Source: Thomasclavelia spiroformis (lineage in GTDB: Bacteria; Bacillota_I; Bacilli_A; Erysipelotrichales; Coprobacillaceae). Taken from it: a stretch of DNA of 64,000 nucleotides. The translations under genes were made by a program, and so were the position numbers. The notes below the pieces were generated by a model. The model worked only from the letters and a program-made list of their open reading frames with translations, made no database searches and was not told the DNA's origin. Position 1 is the stretch's first letter. Each line of letters starts with the position of its first letter. The DNA lies in contig JAGZCC010000003.1 of assembly GCA_018369555.1 (NCBI GenBank), positions 1 through 64,000 of the forward strand. The letters are read 5' to 3'. Shown here in pieces: positions 54,503-62,997 of the stretch.

Positions 54503-54600
54503 ACTTTTTAAATGGATATTTTTGGGATTATTATTTGTTTAAAAATATTTAATCAAACTTCCTTGGCTAAACGTTTAAAAAAATTTAAATAGTATAACAT

Positions 54601-54629
54601 AAAAAAGCTAATTTGTAATTAGCTTTTTT
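54601..54629. terminator. Terminator of the rlmA-like gene
   Basis: AAAAAAGCTAATT (54601-54613) pairs perfectly with AATTAGCTTTTTT (54617-54629) over TGT; it can work on both strands. Confidence 0.85.
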
Positions 54630-55434
54630 ATGTACGATAAATAGTAAATTTAACATCAATTGTAACATTTAAATTTTGCAATGTTTCTAAAACATGACGT
54701 TTTTCTTTTTTGATATGATAATAATGCGGTGTCATTTTAAGAAGATTTAAAGCATCTTCACGATTATTAATTTCTATCTGCTGCAAAAGGTCATAACTTT
54801 CTACTTTTTCTAAATCTAGTCTAATATATTTATCACTTTTAACTTTAATTTCATCATAAATTAAATGTTTAATTTCAATTAAATGATTAGGATTAGCCGT
54901 AACATGGATTATATATCCACCGGGTTTTAGAGTTCTTTTTAGTTCATCAAGATTAACTACAGTAAATAATGCCGTAATAAAATCTAGAGAGTGATCAATA
55001 ATTGGTAAGTTTTTACTGTTACCAACTAGCCAATATACTTCTTTTGTATATTTAGTTGCCATATTTATGGCTTCTTTTGAAATATCTAAGCCATAGATAT
55101 TATCTTTAATAAATGCTTCTTTTAAACTTTTTGTATAATATCCCTCGCCACATCCTAAATCTAAAATATCCAAAGAATCATTATTACGATATTTTTTTAT
55201 ACAATTAATTACATTTTCTAAAATAATATCATAATAACCTTTTGTTAAATATGCTTTTCTAGCAATAAGACTCTCCTTGCTATCACCTGGATTATTTGTT
55301 GCTTTATCAGGATTTAAAAGTAAATTTAAATATTTACTTTTAGCAAGATCATAGCAATGATTGTTTTCACATTTATATGAATTATTTATTTGGATAATTG
55401 GTTTATGACATTTTGGACACGCTAATTTATGCAT
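54628..55434 (-). CDS. RlmA-type 23S rRNA (guanine-N1) methyltransferase
   Basis: 268 residues. An N-terminal zinc finger, CPKCHKPI then CENNHCYD (about 5-29), precedes LAKSKYLNLLL, both typical of RlmA-I/RlmA-II. The SAM loop LDLGCGEGYY lies near residue 92. RlmA-I and RlmA-II methylate G745 or G748 of 23S rRNA; which one applies cannot be told, and RlmA-II confers tylosin resistance in producers. Start after GAGGTGA. Confidence 0.88.
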   Translation of the reverse strand: MHKLACPKCHKPIIQINNSYKCENNHCYDLAKSKYLNLLLNPDKATNNPGDSKESLIARKAYLTKGYYDIILENVINCIKKYRNNDSLDILDLGCGEGYYTKSLKEAFIKDNIYGLDISKEAINMATKYTKEVYWLVGNSKNLPIIDHSLDFITALFTVVNLDELKRTLKPGGYIIHVTANPNHLIEIKHLIYDEIKVKSDKYIRLDLEKVESYDLLQQIEINNREDALNLLKMTPHYYHIKKEKRHVLETLQNLNVTIDVKFTIYRT

Positions 55435-55553
55435 AATTTCACCTCGAAGCTATTATAACATAAATCTAAAATATGGTATAATATTATCTTGAAAGAGCTA
55501 ATATAATGTAAAATTAATTGATATGTATTTTTAAGGTAGATAAGGAGATGTTC

Positions 55554-56105
55554 ATGGAGATAAAGATAGAACCCGCTAAAAAAGAAGATGCTAGAAGATT
55601 ACTTGAAATTTATACACCGTATATTTTAAATACAGCAATTACATTTGAATATACAATTCCGTCAGTAGAAGAATTTGCACAAAGAATTGAAAATACATTA
55701 ATTAATTATCCGTATTTAGTCGCTAAAAAAGATGATTTGATTATAGGATATGCTTATACATCTGCATTTAAAAGTAGAGCTGCATATGATTGGGCAGTTG
55801 AAACATCTATTTATATTGATATGAGGTATCGTGGTTTAGGAATTGGGAAATTATTGTATGATGAATTAGAGAAGATAACTAAGTTACAAAATGTTTTAAA
55901 TATGAATGCTTGTATTGCTATCCCTGATGAGGGCAGTGTTATTTTTCATAAGAAAATGGGCTATTTAGAAGTTGCACATTTTCATCAATGTGGTTATAAA
56001 TTTGATAAGTGGTATGATATGATCTGGATGGAAAAAATAGTTGGAGAGCATATTTTAAATCCACCTAAAGTTATCCCTTTTTCATTGTTAGGCTATTTTA
56101 ATTAG
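55554..56105 (+). CDS. GNAT acetyltransferase, phosphinothricin acetyltransferase-like
   Basis: 183 residues. MEIKIEPAKKEDARRLLEIY opens as in Pat/YncA proteins; ETSIYIDMRYRGLGIGKLLYD (about 81 onward) contains the acetyl-CoA loop RGLGIG, and IPDEGSVIFHKKMGY and HFHQCGYKFDKWYDMIWMEK are family blocks. The ATG at 55554 has AAGGAG at good spacing; ATGs at 55548 and 55518 are poorer. Physiological substrate is probably an amino acid analogue or methionine derivative. It is followed 9 bases later by a small gene. Confidence 0.9.
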   Translation: MEIKIEPAKKEDARRLLEIYTPYILNTAITFEYTIPSVEEFAQRIENTLINYPYLVAKKDDLIIGYAYTSAFKSRAAYDWAVETSIYIDMRYRGLGIGKLLYDELEKITKLQNVLNMNACIAIPDEGSVIFHKKMGYLEVAHFHQCGYKFDKWYDMIWMEKIVGEHILNPPKVIPFSLLGYFN

Positions 56106-56114
56106 GAGGTAAAG

Positions 56115-56384
56115 ATGGTTTTTTTTAGAAAGAAGAAACAAGTTGATTTAGATGAGTTATTTAAGGCAAAGTACAAAGAGATTAATGAAATTGTTGCAAG
56201 TGGGCAACGAGAAATGGATTTGGAAATTCAAATTTCACAATTTGAACTAGCTTATCATAAGTATGATGAGTTATTGGAATTGATAGATCAAGGTGTTGAT
56301 TATGATCGGCATCGTTTTGAAATGTTAAGGCAAGATTTAAAGAAAAAGATTGATTTGTTAAAGGGATTAAATTATGAAGATTAA
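56115..56384 (+). CDS. Small predicted coiled-coil protein, unknown
   Basis: 89 residues, basic start (FFRKKKQ) then almost entirely helical with heptad-like spacing (about 10-85), ending LLKGLNYED. No membrane segment, no Cys. AGGAGG precedes the ATG. It overlaps the rRNA/tRNA methyltransferase gene by 11 bases, so it is translated with it. I do not recognise a family. Confidence 0.7.
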   Translation: MVFFRKKKQVDLDELFKAKYKEINEIVASGQREMDLEIQISQFELAYHKYDELLELIDQGVDYDRHRFEMLRQDLKKKIDLLKGLNYED

Positions 56385-57114
56385 AGCATATCATAAAAAT
56401 TTTGAGTATACTTATACTTTAGGGGTATTTGAAACTATTGAGTTATTAAAAAACAAACCTGAGTTAGTATTAAGGGTGTATATTAAAAGTAATTCTTATA
56501 AAAATAAAGGGATTGAAATTATTGAGAATTTATGTAAAAGAAATAAGATTGATTTGATTGAAAGTGATAATACTATTAATAAGTTATCTAGAAAAGATAA
56601 TTGTTTTGCAATTGCTATTATAAAAAAGTACGGCATGGAATTAAAAAATACTAATCATGTTGTACTAGTAAATCCAGGTGATATGGGGAATATGGGAACA
56701 ATAATTAGAACGATGCTTGGATTTGGATATAATGATTTAGCAATTATTAGACCTGGAGTCGATGTATTTGATCCTAAAGTTGTTAGAGCATCGATGGGGG
56801 CAATATTTAATATTAATTTTGAGTATTTTGATACTTTTGATGATTATTTACATAAATATCCTAATAGAGATGTTTATTCATTAATGTTAAAGGGAGCAAA
56901 AAATATTCATTCAATTGAACCTAATGAAAAAAATCATTCTTTGGTTTTTGGTAATGAAAGTAGTGGCTTACCTGATGAGTTTTTAAATTATGGACAAAGT
57001 ATTTTTATTCCGCACAGTGGTAAGATTGATTCATTGAATTTATCAATGGCTTTGGGAATAACTTTGTATCATTTTTCAAAAGATATGTTTAAATTAAAGC
57101 AAGTTTTAAGATAG
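56374..57114 (+). CDS. TrmH-family (SpoU) RNA 2'-O-methyltransferase
   Basis: 246 residues with an N-terminal substrate-binding part (about 1-85) and a SPOUT knot domain: motif 1 NPGDMGNMGTIIRTMLGFG (about 107), motif 2 VFGNESSGLP (about 191) and motif 3 SLNLSMALGITLYH (about 221). The enzyme methylates a ribose in rRNA or tRNA; the exact target cannot be told from sequence. It overlaps the small coiled-coil gene and lies before fba. Confidence 0.9.
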   Translation: MKIKAYHKNFEYTYTLGVFETIELLKNKPELVLRVYIKSNSYKNKGIEIIENLCKRNKIDLIESDNTINKLSRKDNCFAIAIIKKYGMELKNTNHVVLVNPGDMGNMGTIIRTMLGFGYNDLAIIRPGVDVFDPKVVRASMGAIFNINFEYFDTFDDYLHKYPNRDVYSLMLKGAKNIHSIEPNEKNHSLVFGNESSGLPDEFLNYGQSIFIPHSGKIDSLNLSMALGITLYHFSKDMFKLKQVLR

Positions 57115-57122
57115 TAAAATAA

Positions 57123-57136
57123 AGTAATCGCTTACG
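57123..57136 (+). promoter_or_regulatory. Candidate cre (CcpA) site upstream of fba
   Basis: AGTAATCGCTTACG matches the cre palindrome around the central CG closely, failing mainly at the outermost bases. It lies 103 bases upstream of fba and just past the TrmH-family stop. Confidence 0.45.
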
Positions 57137-57238
57137 ATGAATGGAATTGAAGAAAATAGACAAAAATCTAAATGATACTATGGAAATTTGATTTAAATAA
57201 TAGTATTATATATGTGATAAAAGAAAAGGAGAAATATT

Positions 57239-58105
57239 ATGGGATTAGTATCAGCAACAGAAATGTTAAATAAAGCAAAAGAAGGACATTATGCAGTTGG
57301 TCAATTTAACATTAATAACTTAGAATGGACAAAATCTATTCTTTTAACTGCAGAAGAATTAAAAGCACCAGTAATTTTAGGAGTATCTGAAGGTGCTGCT
57401 AAATATATGACTGGATTTAAAACTGTTTCAGCTATGGTAGCTGCAATGGTTGATTCTTTAGGAATTACTGTACCAGTAGCTTTACACTTAGATCATGGTA
57501 GCTATGATGGAGCTAAAGCTGCATTAGAAGCAGGATTCTCTTCAATTATGTTTGATGGATCTCATTATTCAATCGAAGAAAATTTAGAAAAAACTAAAGA
57601 AATGGTTGAATTATGCCATGCAAAAGGTGTTTCGATTGAAGCTGAAGTTGGATCTATCGGTGGAGAAGAAGATGGTGTTATTGGTAAAGGTGAAGTTGCC
57701 GATCCAAAAGAATGTAGAATGATCGCTGATTTAGGAGTTGATTTCTTAGCAGCAGGTATTGGAAATATTCATGGAAAATATCCTGAAAATTGGGCTGGTT
57801 TAGATTTTGATGCATTAGATGCAATTCAACAAGAAACTGGAAAATTACCTTTAGTATTACATGGTGGAACTGGAATTCCTGAAGAAATGATTAAAAAAGC
57901 AATTAATTTAGGAGTTTCTAAAATTAATGTAAATACTGAATGTCAATTATATTTCCAAGAAGCTACAAGAAAATATATTGAAGCTGGAAAAGATTTAGAA
58001 GGTAAAGGATTTGATCCTCGTAAATTATTAGCTCCTGGAGCAGAAGCAATTAAACAATGTGTTAAAGAAAAAATGGAAATTTTTGGATGCATTGGTAAAG
58101 CATAA
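57239..58105 (+). CDS. fba: Class II fructose-bisphosphate aldolase
   Basis: Zinc aldolase of glycolysis and gluconeogenesis. AVGQFNINNLEW begins the barrel, ALHLDHGSYDGA (about 81) gives the zinc His and catalytic Asp, EAEVGSIGGEEDG (about 133) and GNIHGKYP, LVLHGGTGIP (about 204) and INVNTECQ supply further ligands and phosphate contacts. 288 residues. In Bacillus fbaA is followed by ywjH and murAB; here a degraded insertion-sequence region lies between fba and murA. AAAGGAG precedes the ATG. Confidence 0.96.
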   Translation: MGLVSATEMLNKAKEGHYAVGQFNINNLEWTKSILLTAEELKAPVILGVSEGAAKYMTGFKTVSAMVAAMVDSLGITVPVALHLDHGSYDGAKAALEAGFSSIMFDGSHYSIEENLEKTKEMVELCHAKGVSIEAEVGSIGGEEDGVIGKGEVADPKECRMIADLGVDFLAAGIGNIHGKYPENWAGLDFDALDAIQQETGKLPLVLHGGTGIPEEMIKKAINLGVSKINVNTECQLYFQEATRKYIEAGKDLEGKGFDPRKLLAPGAEAIKQCVKEKMEIFGCIGKA

Positions 58106-58130
58106 TTTTATAAATTTTAAATATGTAAAT

Positions 58131-58166
58131 AAAAATATCCTTTCAAATTTTGAAAGGATATTTTTT
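58131..58166 (+). terminator. Intrinsic terminator after fba
   Basis: AAATATCCTTTCAAA pairs with TTTGAAAGGATATTT, followed by a T-run. Confidence 0.9.
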
Positions 58167-58303
58167 ATTGGGGTAATAATTTCATTGTATATCTTGTTGA
58201 GAGTCTTTTTTAATAAGATGATATAATTTTATATATGCAAGAAAATGTAAGTACTAACTTAAAAAAAGAGTGTTTTCTAAGCTAAAAAGGAGGGAAAAGG
58301 AGG

Positions 58304-58451
58304 ATGTTTAAAAGATTTTTGAAAATAGTATTATCATTTTTTATTATTTTATCAATTGTACCAGTTGATATTTATGCAAATAATAAAAATGATAGTGATG
58401 AAGTTAAAGTGGATGTAACTAATAATTATGTTGAAATAGGGAACGAATATG
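58304..58451 (+). pseudogene. 5' stub of a secreted-protein gene, cut by the ISL3 element
   Basis: About 49 native residues: a lipid-free signal peptide (basic MFKRFLK, hydrophobic core to about 20, cleavage likely after VDIYA) and then NNKNDSDEVKVDVTNNYVEIGNE. At 58451 the ISL3 terminal repeat begins and the frame runs 16 further residues into the element before stopping at 58499-58501. A good AAGGAGG site precedes the ATG. I find no remainder of the gene beyond the insertion; the rest is lost or outside the window. What was exported cannot be told. Confidence 0.75.
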
Positions 58452-58472
58452 GCTCTTTCCAATGTTGGTTGA
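58452..58472 (+). repeat. Left terminal inverted repeat of the ISL3 element
   Basis: Matches the right end at 20 of 21 positions; it lies inside the secreted-protein gene fragment. Confidence 0.8.
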
Positions 58473-58519
58473 GTATGATAAAAAATAATGTACAATGTTA
58501 ATAAAGGTGGTAGATAAAT

Positions 58520-60227
58520 ATGCAGGAATTTATTAATATGCTGTGTCCTAATTTAGAATTTATTTCAATGTATTCAAATGATGATTGTATTATTTTTCAA
58601 GTATAGTCTAAAATAAAAGATCCTATATGTCCTTACTGTGGAAGACCATCACAAAAATGTCATTCAAAATATAAAAAATCCTTTAACGATCTACCTATGC
58701 ATGGTAAAAATGTTGTAATTGAAATTATTAATCGAAAAATGTTTTGTAACAATCCTAACTGTAGCCATAAAACATTTGCTGAAACGTATGATTTTATTGA
58801 ACGTAGTCAAAAGAAAACAAAAAGACTAATCCAACATATTATTGATACCTCTAAAAATATGAGTTCTATTTTAGCACAAAATACGTTAAGAAAAAGTGGG
58901 GGTAATGTTGGTAAAAGCACTATATGCAGTTTTTTAAAAAAATAATACTATTATAATTGATTATGACAGTATTACATCTATTGGAATAGATGATTTTGCC
59001 ATAAAGAAAAGACACCATTATGCCACTGTATTTGTAAATCAAGAAAATCATTATATTATTTTTATGATTCCCTCTAGAGATATTGGGGATGTTGCTAATG
59101 AATTGAAAAAATTTAATAATCTTAAAAAAATTACGCGAGATGGATCAGTAATTTATAAAAATGCAATAGAACTGGCTAATCCTAAAATAGTTCAAATAAG
59201 TGATCGTTTTCATATTTTAAAAAGTCTGAGTGAAAGCATCAGTAATGAACTTAGAGCCATATTGCCGTACAATATTACAATAGATAAAATTAATGAAAAT
59301 ATTAAGATGAAAACTTTAAAAGAACGATTTTACAATGCAAAAAAAGATATAAATAATGGTGCAACATTAAAAAACGCATGTTCAAATAATATTCATTATA
59401 AAACAATGAAAAAGCTAATGGAAATGAATGAATATGAAATTGTTTCATACTTTGAAGATGAAAAAATGACTCAAAGAATGGAACGAATTGAAGAAAAGAA
59501 TAAGCTTGTAGATGAAGTAAAACAAATGAGAAATAAAGGAATGTCATATACAAAAATATCTAAGCTGCTTAATATTAGTCGGAAAACTGCAAAGAAATAT
59601 GCAACAGATGGGTTTGTATTTACAATCGAAAATACATCACGTCATCGAACAAACAGTTGTGAAAAATATCATACAGAGATTCAAAATATGATAGATAGTC
59701 ATTATACAATCAAAGAGATATACAAACATATTGTAATTAAAGGGGATGAAGGTAAATATGGGTCTGTTAAACGAACTATAGCTCAAATGAAAAAAACGGG
59801 ACAATTTAAAAATAAGGTTGTTTTACCTCGTAAGCATGTGATTAAACTTTTATATAAACAGTTAAATAAGATTGCTGAGTTAAGTAAAGGTAAATTACGT
59901 AAAATCTATCAATTATATCCAAAAGTGAAGATGCTTTTAGAACTTTTTTATGAGTTTAAAAGCATCTTACATAGTATGAGGTCAGTTAATGCATTAGAAT
60001 CCTGGATAAAAAAGGCGGGTACAGATAATTTTAGTCATATTAATAGTTTTATCACAGGAATAAAGAAAGATTTTGATGCGGTCAAAAATAGTATTTTATA
60101 TCAAGAAAGTAATGGTGTTGTTGAAGCATCGGTTAATAAACTTAAACTTGTTAAAAGAATAATGTATGGTAGATGCAGTTTTGAATTACTTAAATCAAAA
60201 ACGTTAATGATGAGTATAATTAAGTGA
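58520..60227 (+). pseudogene. ISL3-family transposase, nonsense and frameshift mutations
   Basis: A DDE transposase in three pieces. The reading frame opens at 58520 (MQEFINMLCPNLEF), is cut by TAG near 58604, runs on through the zinc-finger region CPYCG and CNNPNCSHKTF, and breaks again at a run of seven A near 58932-58938; one more A restores FLKKNNTIIIDYDS. The catalytic domain then runs SIGIDDFAIKKRHHY and VQISDRFHIL, with a helix-turn-helix region (about 59520-59800), and the final ESNGVVEASVNKLKLVKR holds the Glu. The motifs survive but no full protein can be made. Confidence 0.88.
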
Positions 60228-60229
60228 AT

Positions 60230-60250
60230 TCAACCAACGTTGGAAAGAGC
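60230..60250 (-). repeat. Right terminal inverted repeat of the ISL3 element
   Basis: Reverse complement GCTCTTTCCAACGTTGGTTG of the left end, with one transition. Immediately past it the IS110 remnant begins. Confidence 0.8.
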
Positions 60251-60251
60251 T

Positions 60252-61014
60252 ATTTTTAAGTTGACATTTATAACCGGGAATCGAAAAGATGGGAGAATCT
60301 ATTCTAGCAGCTAATTCTTCTATTTTTTTGTCTACAGTTTTAAGCTGACTGGTTAAGAGTTCGATATTTTCAATAAGCATTTTGATTTCAAGAGTAATTA
60401 CTTCGTTATTTTCACCAATAGATTTTTTTGCATTATCACGAAGAGATGATGCATCTATTTCTACATAATACCCCTTGTTTTTAAGGTTTAGAATATTTGG
60501 TTTTAAACCATGAATTAAACTCGGGAAGAACGATATCGATACATTTTTGAAGACGGTTTTTCTTTTGATTGATATCTTCAGTAATTGAAGCATGATAGCG
60601 GGTTAATTCTCTAGCCTGTTTCATATCGAGCCTACACTGAGTGACTTTAGTATAATCTTTATCAAAGAATACTGAACAGATAAGAAAAGTATATTTTTTA
60701 TCATTCTTAGTCTTGCGGATTTTAGTCTTGCGGATTTTAGTCTTGCGCTTGGCATCGGTGGTCAATGGATTGATTAAGGCAACCTCGTAATCGTGTTTGA
60801 TTAGAAAACTGATAAGATTATCACCATAATGACCGGTAGCTTCCAAACCAACAATATGTCTAGGTGATTTGAATTCTTTAATTATTTCGGTAAAAGAATC
60901 GAACCCATCTTGATTATTAGTAAAGAAGAAAGGTTCAATAAGAATCTCACCATCAAAAGAAACAACGCAGGCATAATGGTTGAATTTGCCGACGTCAATA
61001 CCGATGTAATACAT
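60252..61014 (-). pseudogene. IS110-family transposase remnant
   Basis: Minus-strand DEDD recombinase fragment. MYYIGIDVGKFNHYACVV holds the first Asp, VGLEATGHYGD the Glu, and NDKKYTF should read DKxD: the fourth acidic residue is Tyr. About 90 bases are missing with a frameshift near 60490-60510, after FKTKYSKP; the C-terminal frame resumes at GYYVEIDASSLRDNAKKS and ends at SIPG, where the ISL3 end begins, so the catalytic-Ser half of the Tnp20 domain is gone. An insertion of 15-bp repeats lies in the middle. The start ATG at 61014 follows AAAGGATG. Confidence 0.85.
60708..60748. repeat. 15-bp tandem repeat inside the IS110 remnant
   Basis: TTAGTCTTGCGGATT occurs at 60708 and 60723, with a partial third copy at 60738. 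On the coding strand it adds in-frame repeats of KIRKT at the position of the normal single IRKTK motif. Confidence 0.8.
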
Positions 61015-61026
61015 AAAAAAGCACAT

Positions 61027-61245
61027 CCTTTCTTTAAAGTATATAAGATAGTGATATGTGATTAAACCACAAACAGAGTATCAAAGAGCCTGGTGAAAAA
61101 TACAAGTTCAAAGACTTATCTAACTGATTACAATTAAGATACAAAGATGTGGCAGTAACCTTTCCTAGGTAGTCGAGCTACAGGAGCGAAATATAAAAGT
61201 ACACAGTCACAATTCAATTCTAAACAAAATTTAACGAAAGGAAAA
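61027..61245 (-). ncRNA. Possible IS110 bridge-RNA (seekRNA) locus, decayed
   Basis: The ~220 bases upstream of the IS110 transposase start are less AT-rich than the surroundings, non-coding and contain short hairpins such as GTAG/CTAC around CTCGA and TGTGG...CCACA. In IS110-group elements the bridge RNA that pairs with donor and target DNA is encoded exactly here. I infer a remnant from position only; loops complementary to target and donor cannot be recognised by eye. Confidence 0.3.
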
Positions 61246-61288
61246 GGTATACATAATTGACAGTTAAATAAGTCAATTACAATATACC
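61246..61288. repeat. Imperfect inverted repeat near the outer edge of the IS110 remnant
   Basis: GGTATACATAATTGAC (61246-61261) pairs with GTCAATTACAATATACC (61272-61288) around ten bases. It could mark the element's left end or be a terminator-like structure. The remaining 300 bases to murA are AT-rich and show only the murA ribosome site region. Confidence 0.5.
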
Positions 61289-61597
61289 AGGGGCGAAGAT
61301 TATTTTTTTCTTCTATTCTATTAATAAATGAAGGAGATACGGATTAATTAGTGTAGTTGTGATAAAGAAGTTAATTAATTATATTGATTTATTTGTTCTA
61401 CAAAATATTTGATAAGTAATGGTTATATTAGTAGAGTAATAGGATTGATAAATATTTAATTTTTTGTATCTATGATTATGTGAAATTATAAAAAATATTT
61501 TACAATTTTAATTGTTTAAAAATACAAATTTAGGTTGTTTTTAACAATAAATTAATATATAGTAGTAGCAGAGATTAAAAATAGAAGGAGGACTAAA

Positions 61598-62866
61598 ATG
61601 AGTGAAGTAATTGCTATTGAGGGTGGAAATAAATTGAATGGAACTGTAGTTATAAGTGGTGCAAAGAATGCAACGGTTGCACTTATACCCGCAATTGTCT
61701 TAGCAGATAGTCCTGTAACTGTATATGGTGTGCCAAATATTTCTGATGTTGATGCATTAGGAGTGTTGTTGAAAGAATTAAATTGTAAGGTTGAAAAAAA
61801 TGAAGATATATTAGTGGTTGATCCAACTAATTTAGAAAATAAACCATTAGTAGGTGAAGCGGTTGATAAATTAAGGGCTTCTTATTATTTTATGGGAGCA
61901 CTATTAGGTAAATGTAAAAAAGTTACGATGAAAATGCCAGGTGGTTGTTTTTTAGGACCACGTCCTATTGATTTACATATTAAAGGATTTGAAGCTTTGG
62001 GTGCTAAAGTTGACTATAGTAGTGATGGAACGTATACAATTGAAGCTAAGCGTTTAGTAGGAAATAAAATATATTTGGATTTTGCTTCAGTAGGTGCAAC
62101 AATTAATATTTTACTTGCTGCTGTTAAAGCTGAAGGTAAAACAACAATTGAAAATGCGGCTAAAGAACCGGAGATAATTGATGTGGTCAACTTGCTTACA
62201 AAAATGGGAGCAAAAATTCGTGGTGCTGGTACAGATACAATTATAATTGAAGGCGTTGAAAAGTTAAATGGATGTAATCATGAAATAATTCCTGATCGTA
62301 TTGAAGCCGGAACATTTTTAATAATAGCGGCAGCAGCTGGAGAGAAAGTGATTGTACAAAATGTTATTCCGCAACATCTAGAAGCAGTAACATCTAAATT
62401 AAAAGAAATTGGTGTTAAAATGGATATTGTTGGTGATAGTATAATTGTTCATGGAGGAATAGATAATTTAAAGCCAGTTGATATAAGAACCCAAGTATAC
62501 CCAGGCTTTGCAACAGATTTACAACAACCTTTGACAGCTTTGTTGACACAGTGCCAAGGCGAATCGCAAGTTGTAGAAACAATTTATCCTGAACGTTTTG
62601 GACATTGTTATCAGTTAAATTCAATGGGAGCTGATATTATTCAAGAAGAGGCTATGTGTTTTGTAAACGGTCCTACTCCATTGCAAGGGGCTAGAGTTTA
62701 TGCAACGGATTTAAGATGTGGTGCTGCTTTGATTGTTGCAGGACTAATGGCTAAGGGAGTTACAGAAATTGGAAATGTTTATCATATTGATCGAGGATAT
62801 GACAATATTGATCATAAACTTATTTCTTTGGGAGCTGTTATTACTCGTCGTCAAGTTGAGGATTAG
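61598..62866 (+). CDS. murA: UDP-N-acetylglucosamine 1-carboxyvinyltransferase
   Basis: First committed enzyme of peptidoglycan synthesis, adding enolpyruvate from PEP to UDP-GlcNAc. SGAKNATVALIPA near the start, the catalytic loop PGGCFLGPRPIDLH (Cys about 113) and DLRCGAALIVAGLMA and IDRGYDN near the end are all present. The Cys is the fosfomycin target, so the enzyme should be sensitive. 422 residues. GGAGGAC precedes the ATG. The presence of fba upstream recalls the Bacillus fbaA-murAB neighbourhood. Confidence 0.96.
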   Translation: MSEVIAIEGGNKLNGTVVISGAKNATVALIPAIVLADSPVTVYGVPNISDVDALGVLLKELNCKVEKNEDILVVDPTNLENKPLVGEAVDKLRASYYFMGALLGKCKKVTMKMPGGCFLGPRPIDLHIKGFEALGAKVDYSSDGTYTIEAKRLVGNKIYLDFASVGATINILLAAVKAEGKTTIENAAKEPEIIDVVNLLTKMGAKIRGAGTDTIIIEGVEKLNGCNHEIIPDRIEAGTFLIIAAAAGEKVIVQNVIPQHLEAVTSKLKEIGVKMDIVGDSIIVHGGIDNLKPVDIRTQVYPGFATDLQQPLTALLTQCQGESQVVETIYPERFGHCYQLNSMGADIIQEEAMCFVNGPTPLQGARVYATDLRCGAALIVAGLMAKGVTEIGNVYHIDRGYDNIDHKLISLGAVITRRQVED

Positions 62867-62891
62867 TATTTAATGTAAATATTTATAAAAT

Positions 62892-62923
62892 AGTGATATT
62901 TTTGGTTAAGTATCACTTTTTTT
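62892..62923 (+). terminator. Intrinsic terminator after murA
   Basis: AGTGATA (62892-62898) pairs with TATCACT (62911-62917), then seven T. Confidence 0.8.
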
Positions 62924-62997
62924 GTATTGATTTTTACTAATAATTATAAAATTTTACTAGTGATTTAATGATATAATAAAATAAAGGAGGAGGGAAA

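Larger units (their letters stand above)
58451..60251 (+). mobile_element. Degraded ISL3-family insertion sequence
   Basis: About 1.8 kb bounded by inverted repeats: GCTCTTTCCAATGTTGGTTG at the left (58452-58471) and its complement, differing at one base, at 60231-60250. The transposase inside is broken. ISL3 elements normally leave an 8-bp target duplication; the flanks here (GAACGAATAT and TATTTTTAAG) do not match, so the copy has been part of a later rearrangement. Confidence 0.85.
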
